A stretch of DNA of 64,000 bases from Butyricicoccus faecihominis (GTDB taxonomy: Bacteria; Bacillota; Clostridia; Oscillospirales; Butyricicoccaceae). The position numbers and the translations under genes were made by a program. The notes under the pieces were generated by a model. The model was not told the origin of the DNA. It searched no databases and saw only the letters and a program-made list of their open reading frames with translations. The DNA lies in assembly GCF_024462775.1 (NCBI RefSeq), contig NZ_JANGCE010000013.1, positions 1 through 64,000 of the forward strand. Reading direction: 5' to 3'. The stretch's first letter is position 1, and each line of letters opens with the position of its first letter. Positions 16,240-24,929 of this stretch are shown here, in pieces.

Positions 16240-17159
16240 AGATCGTGTTCATGGGCACGCCGGACTTTGCCGAACCAAGTTTGCAGGCGCTGCTCGACGC
16301 GGGCCATGAAGTAGCCGCCGTATACACCCAGCCGGATAAACCGCAGGGCCGCAAGCAGGTGCTGACTGCTCCGCCGGTCAAAGAATTGGCGCTGAAGCAC
16401 GGCGTGCCGGTATATCAGCCGGCCACCCTGCGGGACGAGGCGGAGCAAGCGCGCCTGCGCGAGATCGCGCCGGAGCTGATCGTCGTCGTCGCGTACGGAA
16501 AGCTTTTGCCGGGGGCGGTGCTCGATATCCCGCCGCGCGGCTGCATCAATGTGCACGGCTCGCTATTGCCGCGCTGGCGCGGCGCGGCGCCCATCCAGTG
16601 GGCGGTAATCGCTGGGGACAAAACCGCGGGCGTGACCACCATGCAAATGGCCGAGGGACTGGATACCGGCGATATGCTGCTCACCTATGAGACCAAGATC
16701 GGCGAGCGGGAGACCGCGGGCGAGCTGTTTGACCGGCTTGCCGTCGCGGGCGCGTCGCTGCTGACCGAGACCATTGACCGCCTAAGCGACATCGTGCCCC
16801 GCCCGCAGGACGACAGCCAAAGCTGCTATGCCAAGATGCTGGATAAGCAGTTGGCCGTGATCGATTGGACCAGATCGGCGCGTGAGATCGACTGTCTGGT
16901 GCGCGGCCTGAATCCGTGGCCGGTCGCGCTGACGCTGCTTGCGGGCGAGCGGCTCAAGGTTTATTCCGTCACGCCCTGCGCGGGCTGCGGAGCGCCGGGC
17001 ACGGTGCTGCAGGCAGACCCCAAGGCCGGGCTGACCATTGCCTGCGGCGAAGGCGCGGTGCATTTGGATGAGATCCAACTCGTCGGCGGCAAGCGTATGA
17101 AGAGCGAGGATTTTCTACGGGGCCATCAAGTGACCCAAGGTTCATTATTGGGAATTTAA
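16236..17159 (+). CDS. fmt: Methionyl-tRNA formyltransferase
   Basis: Transfers a formyl group from 10-formyl-THF to initiator Met-tRNA. It is 307 residues. The N-terminal catalytic domain begins MKIVFMGTPDFA and contains the folate-site segment NVHGSLLPRWRGAAPIQWA with the family SLLP signature. The C-terminal OB-like tRNA-binding domain is present. It overlaps def by four bases and is followed 10 bp later by the metallopeptidase gene. Confidence 0.97.
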   Translation: MKIVFMGTPDFAEPSLQALLDAGHEVAAVYTQPDKPQGRKQVLTAPPVKELALKHGVPVYQPATLRDEAEQARLREIAPELIVVVAYGKLLPGAVLDIPPRGCINVHGSLLPRWRGAAPIQWAVIAGDKTAGVTTMQMAEGLDTGDMLLTYETKIGERETAGELFDRLAVAGASLLTETIDRLSDIVPRPQDDSQSCYAKMLDKQLAVIDWTRSAREIDCLVRGLNPWPVALTLLAGERLKVYSVTPCAGCGAPGTVLQADPKAGLTIACGEGAVHLDEIQLVGGKRMKSEDFLRGHQVTQGSLLGI

Positions 17160-17169
17160 GGAGAATAGT

Positions 17170-17880
17170 ATGCCTTATTTCGGATTTTACGGAATCGATA
17201 TGTATTATATCGTGCTGGTTCTGCCGTGCATCGTTTTGGCGATGTGGGCGCAGATGCGGGTGAAAAGTACGTTTAACCAGTATTCGCGCGTGCGCAATGT
17301 GCGCGGCGTGACCGGCGCGCAGGCCGCGGCGGCCGTGCTGCGGCAAAACGGCGTGGGGGATGTGCGCATCGAGCGCGTGGCCGGTAACCTGACCGACCAT
17401 TACGATCCGCGCGCGAATGTGATCCGCCTGTCCGATTCGGTATATGATTCAATCTCTGTCGCTTCGGTCGGCGTGGCGGCGCACGAGGCCGGTCACGCGG
17501 TACAGTACGCGACCGGCTATATGCCCATCCGCCTGCGCGCGGCCATCGTGCCGATCACGCAGATCGGTTCGGGCGCCGCGCTGCCGCTCATCCTTCTGGG
17601 CCTGTTTATGAACAGCGGCATTCTGATCGATATCGGCATTATCGCGTTCGCGCTCGCCACGGTGTTTCAGCTTGTCACGCTGCCGGTTGAGCTGAACGCC
17701 TCGAACCGCGCGCTGGCCGCGATCGAGCAGGGCGGTCTGCTGACGGCGGACGAATACCCCATGGCAAAGAAAACGCTTTGGGCCGCGGCCATGACCTATG
17801 TGGCGGCGCTTGCGGTATCGCTCGCGCAGCTGCTGCGTCTGCTGCTGCTCTTCGGAGGAAGGGGCCGCGATGATCGCTAA
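17170..17880 (+). CDS. Zinc metallopeptidase, YugP family
   Basis: A 236-residue membrane protein of the YugP-type neutral zinc metallopeptidases. An N-terminal hydrophobic segment precedes the catalytic HEAGH motif (VAAHEAGHAVQYATGY, near residue 108), and two or three more membrane segments follow. The substrate is unknown. Genes of this type often sit between fmt and rsmB in Clostridia. Its stop lies inside the start region of rsmB (11-bp overlap), indicating translational coupling. Confidence 0.88.
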   Translation: MPYFGFYGIDMYYIVLVLPCIVLAMWAQMRVKSTFNQYSRVRNVRGVTGAQAAAAVLRQNGVGDVRIERVAGNLTDHYDPRANVIRLSDSVYDSISVASVGVAAHEAGHAVQYATGYMPIRLRAAIVPITQIGSGAALPLILLGLFMNSGILIDIGIIAFALATVFQLVTLPVELNASNRALAAIEQGGLLTADEYPMAKKTLWAAAMTYVAALAVSLAQLLRLLLLFGGRGRDDR

Positions 17881-19219
17881 GCGACCCGCCTCCGCGCGCG
17901 AGGCCGCGGCTTTCTCGCTGTTTTCCATGGCGGAGGAGGGCGCGTGGTCGGATGGCGCGCTGCACCATTATCTGGGCCGGGCGGCCTTGCCTGCGCGGGA
18001 CGCCGCCCTTGCCACGCGCATGGTTTACGGTACGGTGCAAAACCAAATGCTGTGTGATTTTTATCTGCGCCGCTTTTCCAGCGTGCGGCTGAAAAAGATC
18101 GCGCCGCGCGTGCTGGCCTGCCTGCGCATGGGGATCTATCAGCTCGCGCTGATGGATAAGATCCCCGCGCACGCCGCCGTGGATGAAACGGTCGCGCTCG
18201 TGCGGCGGTACTGTCACGCGAACGACCGCACGGTCGCTTTTGCCAACGCGGTGCTGAGAAACGCGGCAAACGCCGTGCAAAGCGATACTTTGCCCCGGCT
18301 GGACTGCCCGGATAAGGAAAGCTACTACGCGCTGCGATACAGCCATCCCGAATGGCTGGTGCGGCTGCTCGCGGCGCAATACGGCCTGAAGGAGACCGAG
18401 CAGATCGTGAGGGCGAACAACGCGGACGCGCCGCTTTCCGCGCGCGTCAATCTGCTGAAAGCCGCGCCGGCCGACGCGCTGCGCGAGCTGGCGGCGGCGG
18501 GGATCACGGCGGAGCCGCACCCGGCTTTTCCGGCGATCTTGCTGTGCTCCGGCGGCGATGTGGCCGCGACAAGCGCGTTTAACGAAGGGCGAATGACCAT
18601 TCAGGACGCCGCCAGCGCGCTCGCGGCCGAGGTTGCGGACCCGGAGCCGGGGCAGACCGTTTTGGACTGCTGCGCCGCGCCGGGCGGCAAAAGCTTTGCC
18701 ATGGCGGAGCGGATGCAAAATACGGGCCGCGTGGTATCCTGCGATATTTACGAACATAAGCTTACGAGAATCGCCGAAGGCGCGAAGCGGCTGGGCCTTT
18801 CCATCATCGAGCCGGTCTTGCAGGACGCCGCCGCACCGCGCGCGGCGTTTCTCGGGCAGGCCGACGTCGTGCTGTGCGACGTGCCCTGTTCCGGGCTCGG
18901 CATCATTCGGAAAAAGCCGGAGATCCGCTATAAGGACGAGCGCGCGATCGAAGCGCTGCCCGCCGTTCAGGCCGCGATTCTTCAAAACTGCGCGCAGTAC
19001 GTAAAGCCCGGCGGCACGCTGGTGTACTCCACCTGCACGATCTTGGCGCGCGAAAACGAACAGATCGTTCGCGCCTTTTTGACGAAAAACCCCGCCTTCG
19101 AGGCGGTACCATGGAAGCACCCCGCCTGCGGCGAGCAGGCGGACGGCATGGCGACGATGCTGCCGCACCGTAACCGGATGGACGGCTTTTTCATCGCCAA
19201 AATGAGGAAGAAAGCATGA
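17870..19219 (+). CDS. rsmB: 16S rRNA (cytosine967-C5)-methyltransferase
   Basis: About 449 residues. The N-terminal NusB-like RNA-binding domain (residues 1-140) joins an S-adenosylmethionine methyltransferase domain with the cofactor motif DCCAAPGGKSF and the catalytic DVPCSGLGIIRKKPEI segment. STCTI, carrying the second cysteine, follows. ATG 17870 is preferred over the upstream in-frame start because GGAGGAAGGGG is directly before it. It overlaps rlmN by four bases (ATGA). Confidence 0.95.
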   Translation: MIAKRPASAREAAAFSLFSMAEEGAWSDGALHHYLGRAALPARDAALATRMVYGTVQNQMLCDFYLRRFSSVRLKKIAPRVLACLRMGIYQLALMDKIPAHAAVDETVALVRRYCHANDRTVAFANAVLRNAANAVQSDTLPRLDCPDKESYYALRYSHPEWLVRLLAAQYGLKETEQIVRANNADAPLSARVNLLKAAPADALRELAAAGITAEPHPAFPAILLCSGGDVAATSAFNEGRMTIQDAASALAAEVADPEPGQTVLDCCAAPGGKSFAMAERMQNTGRVVSCDIYEHKLTRIAEGAKRLGLSIIEPVLQDAAAPRAAFLGQADVVLCDVPCSGLGIIRKKPEIRYKDERAIEALPAVQAAILQNCAQYVKPGGTLVYSTCTILARENEQIVRAFLTKNPAFEAVPWKHPACGEQADGMATMLPHRNRMDGFFIAKMRKKA

Positions 19220-20241
19220 CGGAAATCAAAAGCCTGACAATCGAAGAGCTGCGGCAGGCCATGGCCGCTTTGGGGGAAAAGCCCTTTCGCGCGGGACAGA
19301 TCTACAAGTGGCTGCACGAAGGCGTGACCTCGTTCGACGAGATGACAAACCTTTCAAAGCCCCTGCGCGAAAAGCTGAAAACCGAATTTGTGCTCACCGT
19401 GCCCGAGCTGGCGCGCAAGCAGGTATCAAAGGTGGACGGCACGGTAAAGTACCTCTGGAAAATGCGGGACGGCCAAGCGGTCGAATCGGTTTTGATGCGT
19501 TATGAGCACGGCGTTTCGGCCTGTGTATCCACGCAGGCGGGCTGCCGGATGGGGTGCAAATTTTGCGCTTCCGGCCTCGGCGGGCTCAAGCGCCATCTTT
19601 CGCCGGGCGAAATACTGGACGAGATCTTGTTCATGCAGCGGGACGCGGGCGAGCGTATCCACAGCCTTGTGCTGATGGGTACGGGCGAGCCGCTGGATAA
19701 TTACGATAATGTGCTAAAATTCTTACAGCTTGTGAGCAGCCCGGAGGGACTGAACCTAGGTCAGCGTCATATTTCCTTGTCAACGAGCGGAATTGCTGAT
19801 AAAATAGAGTTGCTTGCAAAGGAGAAATTACAGCTCACGCTTTCGATTTCCCTGCACGCGCCGGATAACGAAACGCGTACTTCTCTGATGCCGGTGAACG
19901 ACGCGTTTCCCGTGGAGCGCCTGATGCGCGCCTGCCGCACGTATTTTGAAACGACCGGGCGGCGTATCTCTTACGAGTATATGATGGCGCAAGGCGTGAC
20001 CGACCGCCCTTGGCAGGCGGAGCGGCTGCTCACGCTGTTGGCAAGACCGGCGCATGTCAACCTGATCCCGCTCAACGAGGTGGCGGAAAGCCCGCTGAAG
20101 CCCTCGACCAAAGAAGCGGTGCGGCGCTTTCAGCAGATTTTGGAGCGGGGCGGCGTGACCGCGACCGTGCGCCGCCGTCTTGGCCCCGATATCGACGCGG
20201 CCTGCGGCCAGCTCCGCCGCCGCGAGCTGCAGCAGCCTTAG
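19216..20241 (+). CDS. rlmN: Dual-specificity rRNA/tRNA adenine-C2 methyltransferase RlmN
   Basis: A radical-SAM enzyme that methylates A2503 of 23S rRNA and A37 of some tRNAs. It is 341 residues with the Fe-S motif CRMGCKFC (CxxxCxxC, around residue 110) and a C-terminal AACGQL cysteine that forms the methyl-transfer intermediate. The N-terminal helical domain (IEELRQAMAALGEKPFRAGQ) is complete. It is followed by the structured repeat element F1 before prpC. Confidence 0.96.
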   Translation: MTEIKSLTIEELRQAMAALGEKPFRAGQIYKWLHEGVTSFDEMTNLSKPLREKLKTEFVLTVPELARKQVSKVDGTVKYLWKMRDGQAVESVLMRYEHGVSACVSTQAGCRMGCKFCASGLGGLKRHLSPGEILDEILFMQRDAGERIHSLVLMGTGEPLDNYDNVLKFLQLVSSPEGLNLGQRHISLSTSGIADKIELLAKEKLQLTLSISLHAPDNETRTSLMPVNDAFPVERLMRACRTYFETTGRRISYEYMMAQGVTDRPWQAERLLTLLARPAHVNLIPLNEVAESPLKPSTKEAVRRFQQILERGGVTATVRRRLGPDIDAACGQLRRRELQQP

Positions 20242-20248
20242 CACTCCT

Positions 20249-20410
20249 CGCGCCGCAGCGCGCATTTTAAAAGAAAAGCACGGCTTGCCGTGATTTTCAT
20301 CAAAAGTGCGAGCTTTGCCCGTGCTTTTGATACAAACCGCCGGAGAAGTGTGCCCACAGGGCGCGCGCCGTAGGCGGAATCCTCGATCGCAAGCGTGCTT
20401 GTGATCGAAT
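20249..20410 (+). repeat. Structured intergenic element, family F, copy 1
   Basis: A multi-hairpin element between rlmN and prpC. In order: CGCGC-CGCA-GCGCG (20249-20262); CACGG/CCGTG (20279-20292); ATCAAAAG/CTTTTGAT (20299-20306 and 20324-20331); a linker with AAACCGCCGG, GTGTGCCC and GGGCGCGCGCC (20332-20382); and a 12-bp stem TCGATCGCAAGC/GCTTGTGATCGA (20383-20408). The reverse complement of 40316-40480 has the same order and linkers but different stem sequences that still pair. It ends 16 bp before the prpC ATG. No ORF fits. Confidence 0.75.
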
Positions 20411-20426
20411 AAATCCGGAGGTTCCT

Positions 20427-21188
20427 ATGGAATGGTTTGGCTTGACAGATAAAGGACGCGTGCGTCCGACCAATCAGGATATTTTTAAGATCGATACGAA
20501 GGAGGACGCGCATACCGCGCTTCTCGTCGTGTGCGACGGTATGGGCGGCGCGAACGCCGGCAACGTGGCCAGCCGCTTTGCGGCGCAGTCCTTTGCCGAG
20601 GCGGTAACGCCCGCCCTTGAAACCGAGCTGCCCGCTGAAAAACGGCAGGCGCTTTTAAAAGATGCGCTCGTCAGGGCCAACGACACGGTATTCGAGCTTG
20701 CCGGTAGGCAGCCCGAATTTCGCGGCATGGGCACAACGCTGGTCGCCGCCCTGATATGGAACGATCAGGCGACGTTGCTGAACGTGGGCGACAGCCGCGG
20801 CTATCTGTTCGACGGGGAGACCCTGCATCAGGTGACAGAGGATCACTCCTATGTGGAGGAGATGCTCCGTCAGGGCAGGATTACCGCTGCCGACGCACGC
20901 ACCCATCCGCAAAAAAACCTGATCACGCGCGCGGTTGGCGTCGATATCGACGTGGAGGGCGACCTGTTTGAGGTAAACCTGAAGCCGGGCGAGATCTTGC
21001 TGCTCTGTACCGACGGACTGACCGGCATGGTGGAGGACGGCGATATCGCCGAAACGCTTCGCCGTGCCGCATCGCTGCCGCTCATGGGCGATCAGCTGCT
21101 GAGTCAGGCACTGGCGGGCGGCGGAAGGGATAACATTACCGTAGCATTGTTCCGCCCCTGCGGGGAACCGGCAAAAGAGGAGGCTTGA
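20427..21188 (+). CDS. prpC: PP2C-type Ser/Thr phosphatase (PrpC/Stp)
   Basis: Dephosphorylates targets of the adjacent PASTA kinase. It is 253 residues with the PP2C motifs in order: RPTNQD, DGMGG (metal-binding Asp), GMGTTLV, VGDSRGYL, DHSYVEEM, TDGLTGM and GGRDNITV. All metal ligands appear present. GGAGG sits before the ATG. It is 5 bp from the kinase start, the conserved prpC-prkC pair. Confidence 0.95.
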   Translation: MEWFGLTDKGRVRPTNQDIFKIDTKEDAHTALLVVCDGMGGANAGNVASRFAAQSFAEAVTPALETELPAEKRQALLKDALVRANDTVFELAGRQPEFRGMGTTLVAALIWNDQATLLNVGDSRGYLFDGETLHQVTEDHSYVEEMLRQGRITAADARTHPQKNLITRAVGVDIDVEGDLFEVNLKPGEILLLCTDGLTGMVEDGDIAETLRRAASLPLMGDQLLSQALAGGGRDNITVALFRPCGEPAKEEA

Positions 21189-21193
21189 CCCTG

Positions 21194-23245
21194 ATGGACA
21201 AATACATAGGCAAGCTGCTCGGCGGCCGGTATGAGATTATCGACGTCGTCGGCGTTGGCGGTATGGCCATGGTATACCGCGCGCGCTGCCATGTGCTCAA
21301 CCGCTATGTGGCCGTTAAAATTTTAAAAGATGAATTCGCGAAGGACCCCGATATCCGCCGCCGCTTTTCCATTGAATCGCAGGCGGTCGCCAAGCTTTCG
21401 CATCACAATATTGTTTCCGTGTACGACGTTGGCAACGACAACGGCGTGGACTATATCGTGATGGAGCTGATGGAGGGCGTCACGCTAAAAGAATATTTGC
21501 AGAAAAAGGGCCACCTGTCTTGGCAGGAATCGCTGTTTTTCGCGCAGCAGATCGCGCGCGCGCTGGTGCACGCGCATTCGCGCGGCATCATCCATCAGGA
21601 TATCAAGCCGCAAAATGTGATCATCCTCCGGGACGGGACGGCCAAGCTGACGGATTTCGGCATCGCCTCCTTTGCCACCACGCAGGAGACCAAGGTCGTG
21701 CAGGAGGCCATCGGCTCGGTGCACTATATTTCGCCCGAGCAGGCCAAGGGCTCGTCCATCGATTACCGGACGGATATTTATTCGCTCGGCGTCGTGATGT
21801 ACGAGATGGTGACCGGAAAGCTGCCCTTTGAAGGGGAAACTGCCATTCAGGTGGTCATGCAGCATTTAAACGCCGTGCCTCTGCCGCCCAGCGAGCTTGC
21901 GCCCGAGGTGCCGCACGGCTTTGATGAGATCATTATGCACGCGATGTGCGCGAACATCAATAAGCGCTACGCTTCGGCGGAGGAGCTTTATACCGATTTG
22001 GAGCGCCTGAAAAGCGACGTGGATGCTGCCTTCCATTACGACGCGGGCTGCGGCGATGGAGAAACGCAGGTGCTTGGGCACGATGTGGTGGAGGCCGCGC
22101 GCCGTACCCCGGTGGCGGCCGACCGCGACCGCGCCGTACAGGTCCGCCGAACGGCGGTCGAAACCCGCGAACCGGAAACCTTTTTTGAGCGGCTCGGCGA
22201 GCGGCCCGCGCTGGCCGCGACCGTGGCGGTCGTCGTGTTCGCGGTGATCGCGCTGGTCGTCGCGGGCGCGCTGATCCTGACCGGCAACAAGGGGGAAAAG
22301 ATAAGCGTGCCGGCGTTTGTCGGCTACTATTATGAAGATGTGATGAAGAACGCCGAATGGACGGAGAACTTCACGATCAAGGAAGCGGAAAAGCGGGTGG
22401 AATCCAGCCAGCCCGTGGGCATGGTGCTGGACCAGAGCGTCGACCCTTACAGCAAGGTGACGCGCGGCACCAATATTGTGCTTACCGTGTCCGCGGGCGG
22501 ACCGGAAGCGGACAACAGCTATACGATTTCCGAATTCAAGGGCAAAACGATGGAATACGTCCAAACCGTGCTGGACCGGCACAACGTCAGCTATAAAACG
22601 GAAACCGAATATTCGGAGGAGCAGGAAAAGGATTTGGTCATCCGCACCCAGCCGGCCGCGGGCCAAAAGCTGGCCGAGGGCGAAACGCTGACGGTCTTCA
22701 TCAGTCTGGGCAAGGAAGTCAAGCAGGTCGACGTGCCGAGTCTGTATGGGCAGAGCCAGAGCAAGGCGGAAAAGACGCTCAACGCGGTAAACCTTGCCCT
22801 AGGCGGCATTACCCAAATCGATAGCGACCAGCCGCAGGGCACTGTGGTCAGCCAATCGCCGAAGGCCGGCGAAAAGCTGGAGGAGGGAAAGTCGGTCGAT
22901 ATTCAGATCTCCTCGGGCAAAACGGTGAAGCCGCCGGAGACTAACGAGCCTGAACCGCCGGATGAACCCGAGCCGGACGGCGGCGAGACCGGCGGCGACG
23001 AGCCTGAGCCGGAACCCACGGAGCCGACTGTCGGCACCGCCCGCATCCCGGTCGTTATGCCGCCCGATACCGAAAGCGCGCAGGTGACCATCACGCTGGA
23101 CGGTCAGACGCTGTATGACCAAACGGTCTCCTCGGCAAGCGGCTCGGTCGCGGTAACGGTCACCGGCCCGGCCGGCACGCACGAGGTACAGGTAAGCGTA
23201 GGCGGGGGAGCGCCCCAGCCCTACACAGCCACGTTCAATTCGTAA
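21194..23245 (+). CDS. prkC: PASTA-domain Ser/Thr protein kinase PrkC/PknB
   Basis: A membrane receptor kinase sensing peptidoglycan fragments, about 683 residues. The cytoplasmic kinase domain (about residues 10-275) has VAVKILKD (ATP lysine), the catalytic loop HQDIKPQN and DFG. The usual Arg before the catalytic Asp is Gln, a non-RD form. One membrane segment near residue 350 leads to three PASTA domains, then a Pro/Glu/Asp-rich linker and a small C-terminal beta domain. ATG 21194 is preferred (GAGGAGG 10 nt upstream) over TTG 21185. Confidence 0.95.
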   Translation: MDKYIGKLLGGRYEIIDVVGVGGMAMVYRARCHVLNRYVAVKILKDEFAKDPDIRRRFSIESQAVAKLSHHNIVSVYDVGNDNGVDYIVMELMEGVTLKEYLQKKGHLSWQESLFFAQQIARALVHAHSRGIIHQDIKPQNVIILRDGTAKLTDFGIASFATTQETKVVQEAIGSVHYISPEQAKGSSIDYRTDIYSLGVVMYEMVTGKLPFEGETAIQVVMQHLNAVPLPPSELAPEVPHGFDEIIMHAMCANINKRYASAEELYTDLERLKSDVDAAFHYDAGCGDGETQVLGHDVVEAARRTPVAADRDRAVQVRRTAVETREPETFFERLGERPALAATVAVVVFAVIALVVAGALILTGNKGEKISVPAFVGYYYEDVMKNAEWTENFTIKEAEKRVESSQPVGMVLDQSVDPYSKVTRGTNIVLTVSAGGPEADNSYTISEFKGKTMEYVQTVLDRHNVSYKTETEYSEEQEKDLVIRTQPAAGQKLAEGETLTVFISLGKEVKQVDVPSLYGQSQSKAEKTLNAVNLALGGITQIDSDQPQGTVVSQSPKAGEKLEEGKSVDIQISSGKTVKPPETNEPEPPDEPEPDGGETGGDEPEPEPTEPTVGTARIPVVMPPDTESAQVTITLDGQTLYDQTVSSASGSVAVTVTGPAGTHEVQVSVGGGAPQPYTATFNS

Positions 23246-23267
23246 AACGGGAACAGGGGAAACTTCA

Positions 23268-24164
23268 TTGACAACAGGAATCATCCTGAAAGGGATCGGC
23301 GGATTCTACTATGTGGGCACCGCCGATGGAATTATTGAATGCAAGGCGCGCGGTCGGTTCCGCAAAACCGTGGGCAAGCCGATCATCGGCGACCGCGTCA
23401 CGCTGGAGCTTCAACCGGACGGCACGGGCTACCTGCAGGAGATCGGCGAGCGGCGGAACTCGCTCGTGCGGCCGGCGGTCGCGAACCTCGACCTATTGGT
23501 CGCGGTCGCTTCCGCCGCGCCGCCGCAGACCGATCCCTTCTTGATCGACAAGGTCACGGCGATCGCGGTGCACAAGGGGATCGATCCGCTTGTGGTCATC
23601 AATAAGACCGACCTTGATCCGGGGGACGAGCTGTACGGCATCTATAAAAAAAGCGGACTGGAAACGTTGCGCGTCAGCGCGGAGACCGGTGAGGGCATCG
23701 AGCTGCTGCGCGCGCGCATTGCGGGCAAGGTGGCGGCGTTCGCGGGCAATTCGGGCGTGGGCAAGTCGAGCGTGCTCAACTGTCTGGACCCCGGCTTTTT
23801 CGCCGAGGTGGGCGAGATATCCGACCGCATCGGCCGGGGGCGGCACACGACGCGCCACGTCGAGCTGCGGCCCATGCCGGGCGGCGGCTATATCGCGGAT
23901 ACGCCGGGTTTTTCCTCGTTTGAAACCGAGCAGATGGATCTGGTCATGGCGGATCAGCTGCAATATGCCTTCCCGGAATTTGAGCCTTATTTGGGCGGGT
24001 GTCAATTCACAGGCTGCGCGCATGTCAAGGAAAAGGGCTGCGCGGTGCGGCAGGCCGTCGCCGACGGACACATCGCCGAAAGCCGTCACGCAAGCTATGT
24101 GCGGCTTTATGAAAGCGTAAAGGATTTGAAGGAATGGGAGATTTCAAAGGGCGGTGCGCGCTGA
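23268..24164 (+). CDS. rsgA: Ribosome small-subunit biogenesis GTPase RsgA
   Basis: A circularly permuted GTPase that checks 30S subunit maturation. It is 298 residues: an OB domain (residues 1-65), the permuted G motifs with NKTD first, GNSGVGKSS, then DTPGFSSF, and a C-terminal zinc site (CQFTGCAHVKEKGC). The start is TTG 23268, about 8 nt after an AGGGGA site; no ATG fits. It overlaps thiN by 31 bp. The rpe gene that often sits between rsgA and thiN is absent. Confidence 0.95.
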   Translation: MTTGIILKGIGGFYYVGTADGIIECKARGRFRKTVGKPIIGDRVTLELQPDGTGYLQEIGERRNSLVRPAVANLDLLVAVASAAPPQTDPFLIDKVTAIAVHKGIDPLVVINKTDLDPGDELYGIYKKSGLETLRVSAETGEGIELLRARIAGKVAAFAGNSGVGKSSVLNCLDPGFFAEVGEISDRIGRGRHTTRHVELRPMPGGGYIADTPGFSSFETEQMDLVMADQLQYAFPEFEPYLGGCQFTGCAHVKEKGCAVRQAVADGHIAESRHASYVRLYESVKDLKEWEISKGGAR

Positions 24165-24778
24165 TCCTTGCGGCCGCGCCCGAAACGGAGTACGGTTATG
24201 TTAAGGGCTTGCTGCGCGCGCACCCGGACGCGTTGATCGCCTGTGCGGACGGCGGCCTGCGCCATGCGCGCAGGCTGGGGCTCACGCCGGATTTTATGGT
24301 ATCGGACTGCGACTCCATGCCGGAGACCGAGGGGGCGGAGGTGCTCCGCCTGCCGCCGGAGAAGGACGATACCGATACCCAGACCTGCCTGCGCGAGGTG
24401 TTTCGCCGCGGCTGCCGCGAGGCGTATCTCGTTTGCGCCACCGGCGGACGGCTCGATCATATGCTCGCCAACCTTTCGCTTTTGGAGGAAGCGCGCGCCC
24501 TTGGCGGCAGGCTGACCGTGCAGGACAAGCAAAACCGTGTGGTTTTGCATGAAGGCGGGCGGCAGATATTCAAAATTGAGCCGGAGGATCGCTATTTCTC
24601 CATCGTGCCGCTGGATGAAACGCTTAGGGGCGTGACGATAGAAAACGCCAAGTATCCGCTTTGCGATGCGCTGGTGCGCCGCGCGGGCATGATCACTATC
24701 TCTAACGAGGCTTTGGGGCCGGAAATCGCCATTACCATCGCGCGGGGTCGCGCGCTGATCGTTTTTACGCATGATTAA
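24134..24778 (+). CDS. thiN: Thiamine pyrophosphokinase
   Basis: Converts thiamine to thiamine pyrophosphate using ATP. It is 214 residues with the family motifs ADGGLRHARRLGL, PDFMVSDCDSM and DDTDTQTCL in the catalytic domain, and a smaller C-terminal thiamine-binding domain. It is the last gene of the block and overlaps rsgA by 31 bp. A strong terminator follows 28 bp after the stop. Confidence 0.93.
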   Translation: MGDFKGRCALILAAAPETEYGYVKGLLRAHPDALIACADGGLRHARRLGLTPDFMVSDCDSMPETEGAEVLRLPPEKDDTDTQTCLREVFRRGCREAYLVCATGGRLDHMLANLSLLEEARALGGRLTVQDKQNRVVLHEGGRQIFKIEPEDRYFSIVPLDETLRGVTIENAKYPLCDALVRRAGMITISNEALGPEIAITIARGRALIVFTHD

Positions 24779-24805
24779 GCCCCAGTTTTTGTGAAAGTTC
24801 GACAC

Positions 24806-24834
24806 CTTGGCCGCCGCCCTTGGCGGCTTTTTTC
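24806..24834 (+). terminator. Rho-independent terminator after thiN
   Basis: GCCGCC (24810-24815), a six-base loop, GGCGGC (24822-24827) and a run of six T. It closes the def-to-thiN transcript. Confidence 0.85.
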
Positions 24835-24869
24835 TACTAAGGTGTTTTTGCAATTTTTTAATCGCAGAC

Positions 24870-24898
24870 TTGCAAACTGCCTGCCGAGGGCATATAAT
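24870..24898 (+). promoter_or_regulatory. Promoter of the aspartate aminotransferase gene
   Basis: TTGCAA (24870-24875), 17 bp, TATAAT (24893-24898), about 30 bp before the start codon. Confidence 0.7.
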
Positions 24899-24929
24899 AA
24901 ACCGTAGAGAGATGTGAGGAGTGAATGGA

